Assembly: GCA_963521065.1 (NCBI GenBank)
Contig: CAUQTI010000006.1
Span: 62,001 to 126,000 of the forward strand
DNA: 64,000 bases
Origin: IOR16 sp963521065
Lineage (GTDB): Bacteria; Bacillota; Clostridia; Peptostreptococcales; Anaerovoracaceae
Direction of reading: 5' to 3'
Position numbers and translations under genes: made by a program. Of this stretch, positions 27,052 to 35,400 are shown piece by piece. The notes beneath the pieces were generated by a model. The model made no database searches. It was not told the DNA's origin and saw only the letters and a list, made by a program, of their open reading frames with translations. Numbering within the stretch: the first letter of the stretch is position 1; every line of letters starts with the position of its first letter.

Positions 27052-27888
27052 TTATCTTTTTTGATACGTTGCCGGCATGAGATACTGGTAAGGACAATTT
27101 TCTTTATTCAGTGTCTCAGAGTGTCCGATTAAAAGATAGCCGCCTGGGTTTGTCACTTGATGGAAACGCCCAATTAAAGCATCTTTTGTAGGCTGATCAA
27201 AATAAATCATCACATTTCTGCAAAAAATAACATCGAAGGGAATCCTAAATTGAATCGGGCTCATAAGATTGAATTCCTTAAATATAACATTGTCTTTTAT
27301 TTTTTGTACAAAAGTATAACGGTCTTCCCCCAAGGAGGTCAAATAAGATTTTCTCCATATTTGAGGGATGTCTTTGATGTCTTCTTCCGAGTAAATACCT
27401 TCTTTTGCACGGCTTAACACATTCATAGAAATATCGGTTGCAAGAACACGAGTGTCCCATCCAGGTTTGTTTTTAAAATAGTCGGATAAAATCATGGAAA
27501 GGGTGTAAGGTTCCTGCCCGCTTGAGCAGCCGGCGCTCCAAATACTCAATGATTTCTTTGATTGCTTTCTTTTTTCAACGGAGGGGAGAATCGTGTCGCG
27601 AAAAAAATCAAAATGGCTGTTCTCCCGCATAAAAAAAGTGTGATTTGTTGTAAGCTTATTAAGAAGAATTTCCAAATCTTTCGGATTGTTTGTGCTTAAT
27701 ATATGTGATACATATTGTGAAAAGGAGGTGAATCCTTTCGCCTTTATCGTGGATGCAAGGCGGCTTTCTATCAAATGCTTTTTCTGTATCAAATTAATGC
27801 CGTAGTTTTTCTGAACAAACTGCACGAGACGTAAAAAATCTTCTTGTGAAATGGTAAGTTTATCAAATGTAATTGTTGTATCGTTCAT
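27052..27888 (-). CDS. cheR: Chemotaxis protein methyltransferase CheR
   Basis: CheR methylates receptor glutamates using S-adenosylmethionine. The 278-residue product has the N-terminal helical domain and the SAM-binding motif SAGCSSGQEPYTLSM; the FDVIFCRNVMIYF segment is also family-typical. ATG 27888 follows AGAGGTT and the cheW stop by 8 bases. Confidence 0.96.
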   Translation of the reverse strand: MNDTTITFDKLTISQEDFLRLVQFVQKNYGINLIQKKHLIESRLASTIKAKGFTSFSQYVSHILSTNNPKDLEILLNKLTTNHTFFMRENSHFDFFRDTILPSVEKRKQSKKSLSIWSAGCSSGQEPYTLSMILSDYFKNKPGWDTRVLATDISMNVLSRAKEGIYSEEDIKDIPQIWRKSYLTSLGEDRYTFVQKIKDNVIFKEFNLMSPIQFRIPFDVIFCRNVMIYFDQPTKDALIGRFHQVTNPGGYLLIGHSETLNKENCPYQYLMPATYQKR

Positions 27889-27896
27889 AATAACCT

Positions 27897-28400
27897 CTAT
27901 TTATCAATTCCGAGCAGAAGGCGGCAATCCAAAAGCAAATAGACTGCGTCATGGATTCTGGCAATGCCGTTTACCATATCCTGATGTGTGCTTAGAGGCG
28001 GTGCGCAAATCTGTGATTCATAGATGTCAAGCATTTGCGATACGCTTTCTACGAGAAGCCCAATGGATATATTTTCAACGGTAATCACTATGATGCAGCT
28101 TTCTCTTCCGTACTCGATTTCACTGCGGTTCATTCGTAGCCGCATATCCATAATAGGGATAATCTGACCGCGAAGATTAATAATGCCCTTGATAAAATCA
28201 GGGGTCTTAGGAAGGTGGGTAATGGAATGACCATTGATAATTTCGATAACGGAATCGGCATCGATCGCAAAATTCAATTCGTCCGAACGAAACGCTAAAT
28301 ATTTTTTAGACGTTTCTGTGTTTTCTGCGGACTGTTCAAACTCTTCATCAAAATCAAGATTCATTTCAGTTTCGTTTGCCAATTGTGATAAGTTTGCCAT
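27897..28400 (-). CDS. cheW: Chemotaxis coupling protein CheW
   Basis: CheW couples receptors to CheA. The 167-residue protein has a 30-residue acidic N-terminal extension (NETEMNLDFDEEFEQSAENT) before a standard CheW domain with INLRGQIIPIMDMRLRM. CGGAGGTG precedes the ATG, which overlaps the cheA stop by one base. Confidence 0.95.
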   Translation of the reverse strand: MANLSQLANETEMNLDFDEEFEQSAENTETSKKYLAFRSDELNFAIDADSVIEIINGHSITHLPKTPDFIKGIINLRGQIIPIMDMRLRMNRSEIEYGRESCIIVITVENISIGLLVESVSQMLDIYESQICAPPLSTHQDMVNGIARIHDAVYLLLDCRLLLGIDK

Positions 28401-30493
28401 TATAGTGCACCTCCGATCGCTGCGGTATGAAGATTGATGATATCTAAAATGATGCTGATATTGCCATCGCCTAAAATTGTACAGCCGGCAATGCCAGAAT
28501 CCTTAATATTATAGGTACTTAAATAGGTAGGAAGTGGTTTTACTACGACCTGTTGTTCTCCCAAAAGCTCATCGACGAATAAGCAGTAGGATTTTTCGCC
28601 AGCCTCTACCCAAATCATAATCCCATCACTGATAGATTCGGATTTTGACGGAATCGAGAAGAATTCATTTAGCCGAATCATTGGATAAAAGTTATCCATT
28701 TTTTGAATCATTTCACCTCTGGCTGCATCGTGTACGATATCCTGTTCGGTAATCTTGAAAGACTGACGAATATTGTGAATCGGAATCGTGAAAATGGATT
28801 TTCCGACCGCAATTTCCATTCCATCAACAATTGCAAGAGTAAGCGGAATTTTGAAAATTGTGGAGGTCCCTTTTCCTTCCTCGCTGCTCATTGTGACGAT
28901 ACCGCCAACTTTTTCAATATTTTTCTTTACGACGTCCATGCCAACGCCTCTCCCGGAGAATTCGGTAACTTCGTCATTTGTGGAAAAACCAGGAAGAAGG
29001 AGAAGCTGAAGAACCTCACGCTGTGAGTATTCGTTTTCAGGCTTTGTGAGAAGGCCGCGGTCTTTCGCTTTCGCAAGCACCTTTTCTGTATCGATGCCTT
29101 GACCGTCATCGCTAATTGTAATAATGACCTCACTTCCGGTATGCTCTGCTTTTAAAGTGATAGTACCCTGTGGGTCTTTTCCGAGTGCGATTCTATCTTC
29201 TTTATTCTCTTCCAATCCATGATCCATGGAATTACGAACCATATGCATAATCGGATCGCCGATGCTGTCGACTATCGTTTTATCCACTTCTGTGTCCGCG
29301 CCGATAGAAACCAGCCGTGCCTCTTTACCAAGTGCCTGACTCATATCCCGCACAATTCGATTCATTTTTTGAAAAACGCTGGAAACGGGAACCATGCGAA
29401 TTGACATTGCAGTATCCTGCAAATCATCGGTTAATTTTCGAAGCTGGCGAGCAGATTTTGTGAAATTGTCAAGCTTAAAGCCTTGTAAGTCAGGGCAGGA
29501 GGTCACCATGGATTCGGTAATGACGATTTCTCCTACGATATCCATAAGGCGATCCAGCTTCGCCAGATTTACACTGATTAAGCTTTGTTTTCCAGAAGAG
29601 AGATGTAGTGCATTTTCATCTGCCTTCTTTTTTTGAGTCGGTGCTTTTTTCGCTTCTGCTTCTTGAGGGGCGCTTTCTTTCTTTGCAGATACAGCCGCTT
29701 CCTCGGTTTTTTCTGTATTTTCCGGTTTTGTGTTTTCCGATTGATTATGTAATATTTCATAAGTCCGGATATTAAGTGCTGTTTTCAGAATACTGATGGC
29801 AGCGTCTAAATCCTCATGGCTATTAAAGTAAAGTGTAAATCCATGCTCGATAATGTAGGCGGCAGTGCTTGAATCCGTCTCTACATTTTCCGGCTCATAA
29901 GAGAATGGACCGCAGACATCCTGCATTGAGGTAGCAAGCATAAAGGAGCGAAGGTTTTCCATCCCGCATTCTTCATCGAAGAAAACTCTGATCGCAAGCA
30001 ACGCATTTTGAGCTTCCTCGGTTTGCTTTGGAGCCGTTGTTGTCTTCCCGGAGCTTAGCTCTGCTTTTTTTCCCTCTTCAACGCCATTTGTCGCTTTAAT
30101 CTGCTGAAGAAAGCGATCGATATCAGAGATTAAATCAGAAACATCCTCATTCAAAGGCTCGTTATTTTCAATCTGAATCACCTGAGATTTGATAAAATCA
30201 CTTGCCTGAAACAGCAAATCAAATAAATCGTGTCCAAATTCCTGTTTTATTTGATTTTCACGAATGAAGAAAAATAAATTTTCTATCTGATGAGAAAGTG
30301 TGGAAAGGCTATTAAATTGCATCATAGCCGAAGAGCCCTTGATTGTGTGCATGATACGAAAAATTTCATTTACCGCATCTTGACTAAAATCTCCCTCTTT
30401 TTCCGCATTTAACAGAATTTCATCGAGTTGTTCAATAAGAGTATTTGTCTCGTACAAATACATGTCTAGCATATTTTGCATACTGTTATCCAT
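28400..30493 (-). CDS. cheA: Chemotaxis histidine kinase CheA
   Basis: CheA is the sensor kinase that phosphorylates CheY and CheB. The 697 residues run: P1 with phospho-His49 (IMHTIKGSSAMM), a P2-like domain at about 155-250, a charged linker, the P3 dimerisation helices, P4 ATPase with HMVRNSMDHGLE (N box), SDDGQGID (G1) and FSGRGVGMDVV (G2), and a CheW-like P5 domain. GGCGGTG precedes ATG. It is the first gene of cheA-W-R-B-(FtsA-like). Confidence 0.97.
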   Translation of the reverse strand: MDNSMQNMLDMYLYETNTLIEQLDEILLNAEKEGDFSQDAVNEIFRIMHTIKGSSAMMQFNSLSTLSHQIENLFFFIRENQIKQEFGHDLFDLLFQASDFIKSQVIQIENNEPLNEDVSDLISDIDRFLQQIKATNGVEEGKKAELSSGKTTTAPKQTEEAQNALLAIRVFFDEECGMENLRSFMLATSMQDVCGPFSYEPENVETDSSTAAYIIEHGFTLYFNSHEDLDAAISILKTALNIRTYEILHNQSENTKPENTEKTEEAAVSAKKESAPQEAEAKKAPTQKKKADENALHLSSGKQSLISVNLAKLDRLMDIVGEIVITESMVTSCPDLQGFKLDNFTKSARQLRKLTDDLQDTAMSIRMVPVSSVFQKMNRIVRDMSQALGKEARLVSIGADTEVDKTIVDSIGDPIMHMVRNSMDHGLEENKEDRIALGKDPQGTITLKAEHTGSEVIITISDDGQGIDTEKVLAKAKDRGLLTKPENEYSQREVLQLLLLPGFSTNDEVTEFSGRGVGMDVVKKNIEKVGGIVTMSSEEGKGTSTIFKIPLTLAIVDGMEIAVGKSIFTIPIHNIRQSFKITEQDIVHDAARGEMIQKMDNFYPMIRLNEFFSIPSKSESISDGIMIWVEAGEKSYCLFVDELLGEQQVVVKPLPTYLSTYNIKDSGIAGCTILGDGNISIILDIINLHTAAIGGAL

Positions 30494-30546
30494 AATCGTT
30501 ACACCGCCTTATCTACTAATATAGAAAATTATTTTTTTTATTGTTT

Positions 30547-30560
30547 CGCGCTTAAGCGCG
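30547..30560. promoter_or_regulatory. 14-base perfect G+C palindrome in the cheA leader
   Basis: CGCGCTTAAGCGCG is a perfect 14-base palindrome in an otherwise AT-rich 250-base divergent intergenic region. It lies 54 bases upstream of the cheA start and about 60 bases from the promoter of the divergent gene. It could be an operator half-site pair or a small mRNA hairpin; no cognate regulator is recognised. Otherwise the 30494-30746 interval holds only the promoter at 30623-30651. Confidence 0.45.
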
Positions 30561-30622
30561 TTATTTAATTTTATCATTTTAAAAATTCATACAATAAAAT
30601 ATATGGAATGTTGTGAGAATGA

Positions 30623-30651
30623 TTGAACCTAATAAAAGGATACGATATAAT
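30623..30651 (+). promoter_or_regulatory. Sigma-A promoter for sigma-like/PilZ/SLH operon
   Basis: TTGAAC at 30623-30628, a 17-base spacer, and TATAAT at 30646-30651: five of six and six of six matches to the housekeeping consensus. The leader to the TTG start at 30747 is about 90 bases. Confidence 0.75.
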
Positions 30652-30746
30652 AATTTATTATATTGGAAATATTATACCACAAAAAGATGTAATCCAACAA
30701 ATAAATATACGCTAAAACTATTTTTTTGTGAAAGAGAGGAAGTCGT

Positions 30747-31304
30747 TTGGAATCTGCATATGTAAGCGTTGGAGAAAATTTTGAGCGTCAATATGGGGAG
30801 TTCTATGAACGCCATAAAGAAACGATTTATAAAATTGCGCTTGAAAAATTGGGCGGGGATGAAGATTTAGCTGTGTCTGTTGTTGAAGAAACGTTTACTC
30901 GTGCATTTAGCGGCATAGGTTATATTGAAAAAATAAATTCATTCAAGGCACAGGCCTTTTTAATTGCAAATTTAAGAGAGGCACTTGAAAAAGTGTATAA
31001 AGAAGCAAGAGTAAAAATGGGAATTCCCGAGCCGCCGGAAGAAAAGGATGACTTTTTTGGAAAAGATGATTTTGATGTGGACCAGGTTCTTGCCAGAAAT
31101 GAGATGGTTGCTGATCTTGCAAAATATACGGATAAATTGATTATGCCCGAAAAAGAGCTTCTGTTTTTTCTGTTTTTTATGGGACTTTCGAAGAAGGATA
31201 CTGCACGCCGTTTTGGGATTGCAGTAGATAATATTCAGGTTCGTATTTTCAAGATTAAGCGCAAGTTGGCAAAACTGATTTTGGAAAGAGAGGGACGGCT
31301 TTAA
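30747..31304 (+). CDS. Sigma-70-like (ECF-type) RNA polymerase factor
   Basis: The 185-residue protein has a region-2-like helix set (FYERHKETIYKIALEKLGG, then DLAVSVVEETFTRAF) and a C-terminal helix-turn-helix like region 4 (MGLSKKDTARRFGIAVDNIQ followed by basic KIKRKLAKLI). No region 3 is present, as in ECF factors. It starts at TTG 30747 after GAGAGGAAG. The next gene starts immediately after its stop and encodes a one-helix membrane protein, the usual sigma/anti-sigma layout. Promoter specificity is unknown. Confidence 0.7.
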   Translation: MESAYVSVGENFERQYGEFYERHKETIYKIALEKLGGDEDLAVSVVEETFTRAFSGIGYIEKINSFKAQAFLIANLREALEKVYKEARVKMGIPEPPEEKDDFFGKDDFDVDQVLARNEMVADLAKYTDKLIMPEKELLFFLFFMGLSKKDTARRFGIAVDNIQVRIFKIKRKLAKLILEREGRL

Positions 31305-31646
31305 TTGAAAACATTTGACGAAGAATACAAAAAAACATCACAGAAAATGGCAGACATTGTTCTCGAATATGCGGCTCAGTTCATTGCGGAGGACTACCTA
31401 GAGGAATATCGTAGGGCTAAAAAAAGACCGCGCACTGTTTCTGTACCGAGAGAATTGGATGACAGGCTATATCAAAAAATAGATAAATTAGAAAAGCAGG
31501 AAGGGTACCAGCGTAAGTTCAGGCACTTTAAACGAACTGTCAGAAACATCGTTTTTGGAGTAGGATGTGTCGCTATTTTATTCGTAATTTTTATGTTTTC
31601 GGTGGAACCGGTCAGGCAGGCAATTCTTGAATTTATCATCGGATGA
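31305..31646 (+). CDS. Small single-helix membrane protein, possible anti-sigma factor
   Basis: The 113-residue product has a charged cytoplasmic N-terminal part (about 1-82, with YLEEYRRAKKRPRTVSVPRE) and one transmembrane helix at about 86-106 (VFGVGCVAILFVIFMFSVEP), leaving only about 8 residues outside. It begins at TTG directly after the sigma-like gene. No zinc-finger HxxxCxxC motif is seen, so anti-sigma function is inferred from topology and location only. Confidence 0.6.
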   Translation: MKTFDEEYKKTSQKMADIVLEYAAQFIAEDYLEEYRRAKKRPRTVSVPRELDDRLYQKIDKLEKQEGYQRKFRHFKRTVRNIVFGVGCVAILFVIFMFSVEPVRQAILEFIIG

Positions 31647-31704
31647 AGAAGAGCAGTGAAATGATAAATATTGCAACATGATATGGACAGAAAGGAATTT
31701 GATT

Positions 31705-32442
31705 TTGGAAAAGCGGAATGCCACACTTGTGAAAGCTTTAATATGCGACTCGACGAAACGGGAGCCGATTCCGGCGTTTGTATTGGAACTGGATGTCGAA
31801 AAGGAGGCAATTCTTAATCTCGACCTACAGGATAAAACCGAACTGGAGCTGGAAAAAGAAATAGAAGAGCGGTTTTGGGAAGGAAAGTTGGTGGAGTTAC
31901 GTGTTTTGGCTGGAAGTAAAGGGGTAGTACTCTATACAGGAATCGTATCTTACATATTAAAAGAGCGTATCCATATACGCGAATTAAAAGAAAAGGGAAA
32001 TATTCAAAGGCGAAGAGATGTCAAAGCGAAGTTTATTGCACGGAGTGAACTTTGTTGTATTTCTGCGGATATACCGGGAGAAATCGAAATCACCCTGAGG
32101 GATATCAGCGCAGGCGGCATCGGTTTTTATGCGGATAAAGAAGCGATTACGAAATTAATTGTTGGAGAAGAGTACCAAACCATTTTTGACGGCGGAGACA
32201 TTTCAATTGCATTGCGCTTTATCCTGCGGTGGTTCTTAGAGATGGAAAATGGAAAGGTGAATTGCGGCGGGCAATTCAGCAGACTGAGCAATATGGAGGA
32301 AAGGGTAATCCGTAAATTTGTGTTCGACAAAGAAAGAGAAGAGCGAAAGGCGTTAAGGGAAGAAATGGAGAGAGAAGCGGAATTGCGTGCATTGATGAAA
32401 GAACTGGAGAAAGAAAAGCAGAAAGAAGAGGGGAAAGCATGA
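31705..32442 (+). CDS. PilZ-domain protein (YcgR-like)
   Basis: An N-terminal YcgR-type beta domain (residues 1-100, with GKLVELRVLAGSKGVVLYTG) is followed by a PilZ domain with QRRRDVKAKF and DISAGGIGFYA. The second PilZ motif is intact, while the first reads RxxxK instead of RxxxR. The last 40 residues are a charged coiled helix. I chose TTG 31705 because AAAGGA lies 8 bases upstream; ATG 31678 lacks a site. Its stop overlaps the SLH gene as ATGA. It probably senses cyclic-di-GMP, with reduced certainty because of the Lys. Confidence 0.8.
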   Translation: MEKRNATLVKALICDSTKREPIPAFVLELDVEKEAILNLDLQDKTELELEKEIEERFWEGKLVELRVLAGSKGVVLYTGIVSYILKERIHIRELKEKGNIQRRRDVKAKFIARSELCCISADIPGEIEITLRDISAGGIGFYADKEAITKLIVGEEYQTIFDGGDISIALRFILRWFLEMENGKVNCGGQFSRLSNMEERVIRKFVFDKEREERKALREEMEREAELRALMKELEKEKQKEEGKA

Positions 32443-35400
32443 GCAGAAAAAAAAGAGGTTTGAAACGATACGTTGCGACAGCGGCAGCTTTTACAATATT
32501 AATGACACCTGCCTTTCCGTTGGGAGACAAATTGGCAGGAAATGTTTATGGCGCAAGCTGGGCAGAGCCTTATCTGAATAACCTAGTGAGCCGAAATATT
32601 ATGAAGGGGGATGTTGGCGGGAACCTGTACCCAGACAGAAAGATTACACGAGCAGAGTTTGCAGCGATGGTCAACAGAGCCCTGGGCTTTACGGAAAAAG
32701 GAAAAAAATCCTTTTCCGACGTACCGAAAACCGCGTGGTATGCAGATGATATCTCTATTGCGGCAAATCAGGGGTATTTGGCGGGAATTACTTCAAATAC
32801 AGCAGGGCCGGAGCTTTCTTTGACAAGAGAGCAGGCAGTTACTCTTTTGTGCCGTGCCGTTAAAATTGAAGAACAGGCTGTGGATTCTCTCTCTTTCACC
32901 GATTCAAAGCAGTTTAACAATTGGAGCAAGGGGAGCATCTTTGCGGCAACAGAGAAAGGCTTTGTGTCAGGGTTTTCGGATCAGACCTTTAAGCCACAAA
33001 AAGATATCACACGCGCTGAGGTGGCAAAAATCCTATCTGATATGGCGGGAGAAATTGTAAATGAATCCCGAATGATTCGCGTTAACTATATCAACGGCAA
33101 CGTGACCTTGTCGAAGACAGGGGCAGGACTCAGAGATACGGTGATTTATGGTGATTTGTACATAACAGAAGGCGTGGGGCCCGGATATGTTACACTGGAT
33201 AATGTGAAAGTACTTGGGGATGTCATCATTTCCGGATGCGGTGAAAGTAATGTCGGAGACAGCAGCATCGTTGCAAATGATTGTGATTTCAAAAGAGTCA
33301 TTATTGATGTGGGACATGATAAGAAGCTCAGTTTAATTGCAGAGGGTGATACGGTCATCGAAAAGACGATTGTGAGAAGCAATGCATTTTTGGAAGAGCG
33401 GGGAAGAAATGCTGAGGCGTTTGAGGACATCGAATTAGACGGGCCGGAAAAAACAACACTGGATTTATCGGGAGAGTTTGATACAGTACGCGTTTTAGGA
33501 AAGCAAAATACGCTTTCTTTGCGCTCAGGGAGCATTGACCGCCTGATTGTAGATGAAGTGGCGGAAAAGAGCACGGTATATTTGGAAAAGAAGACCTATA
33601 CGGACGAGCTTTATACGGATGTGGGAACGACAGTGAGCGGTTTGGGTGAAATTGATTCCGTTTTGATTATGACAAATGGGACAAAGATTGAATCACTACC
33701 AAATACCATTACGATAAGACCAGGCGTAAAAGCGACGATTAACGGTAAAGAAATGGGAAGCCTAGATGCCGATAATGATAGGGAAGATCCGGAACTGTGG
33801 GGCGGGTACCCGAAGATGGAAGAGATTGACGCGACTTATGCGACGGCTCTTTTGAAAGCAAATAAGCCGGGGAAAATATACTGGATGATAAAAAAAGCAG
33901 ACAGTGACAGCCCTTCGGATGACGAGTTAATGAACCCGAAAAACGACAAGAGCATTATTAAATCCGGGAATTTAAGTGTAACTGCAGAAAAAGAGGCGAG
34001 CGTTAAGGTCTCTGGATTAAAAAGCGGAGAACGGTATACCTTCTACGCAATTATTGAGGATTTGCGCGAAAATATTTCTGATTTGGAATACGATCGCTTT
34101 CAAACGCTTGATAATGTGATTCCAACAATGATTACAGGCTATCCAAAAGCAGAAGCTGTTTATGATGACGAAGGACATAAGTTAAAGCTGGAAGCCGTTT
34201 CGACAAAAGACGGGACGATTTACTGGGCAGTTTTGCCGAAAAATAGCGTGGCTCCGACTGCCGATATTTTGATTCAAAACTCCATGCGCGTTCCGGGTGC
34301 TATCAAAATGGGAACCTCGGCATGTTCTAAGAATGAGCTTGCGACATTCTATGCTTCGGGACTGGAAGAGGCTACGGAATATGATGTGTATATGGCTGTG
34401 CGTGACACCAGTGATAATGAATCGCGGGTGTTAAAGATTTCGGCACTGACAAAGGACGTGACTGCACCTGAATTTTCAAAACCGGTTTACCCGATTGTGG
34501 GAGCAGTGACGGATAAAACAGTTCAGATGAAGTATATGACAGATGAAAGATGTACTTTATATTGGGCAGTTTATCCAAGAGGAACGAAGGTGCCTGCTCA
34601 CTATGAGCCAACCACACCGCCGCCTTTGACTGAGCTGCATACCGTAGAGGCGCAACAAGCGGTTATTAATGGAAGCAATGCATTGAAAAACGGAAAGACG
34701 AACGCAGTTGCGGATAAAGAGGGAAATTTTGTAATCAACGGACTGGAAGTACAGACCCCATATGACCTTTATTTTGTTTTGGTTGATAAATCAGAAAACA
34801 AATCCATGCCAGTATTAAAGAAGGAAATCATTACAAAAGATGATATTCTGCCTACGGCTTTGGTTGCATTTGATGAGTCGTTGGTTTCTGAAGCCGGGGA
34901 GCCGCCGGTAGGATCTGCGATCCGTTTAGAATTCAGTGAAATCGTATATGATTCTGTTTCCACAGAAAAGCGCGCGTTGGCACAGGTTCCAAATTCGGAA
35001 CTGAGTAATTTCATAAAGCTGTACAATACCTCGAACAACCCGAGAACGGAAGTGAATGTAGATTTTTCTCAGGCAAAATTTTCGGAAGAAGACGGCAAAA
35101 CAATCCTCACCTTTACGACGGGAGATCAATCTTCGTCAAACCCTGCAATTCAGCTTGCAAGCGGAAATCGCTACGTCTTTGAGCTAAAGGGGATTGCAGA
35201 TGCAGCTGGAAATAAAATGAAAGCAAATGCGCAGGGCAATGTAACCCGCCTTGTAGAATTTAAAACAATGGCACCTTTTGTAAACCTGAAAAACATAGGA
35301 TCGGCAGATGATGCACACGATTTAGTTTTCCGTATCGAGCCTAAAATTCAAAATGCTGCGGAGGAATTGTGCTACGACACAATATTAGAAACCGATGCCA

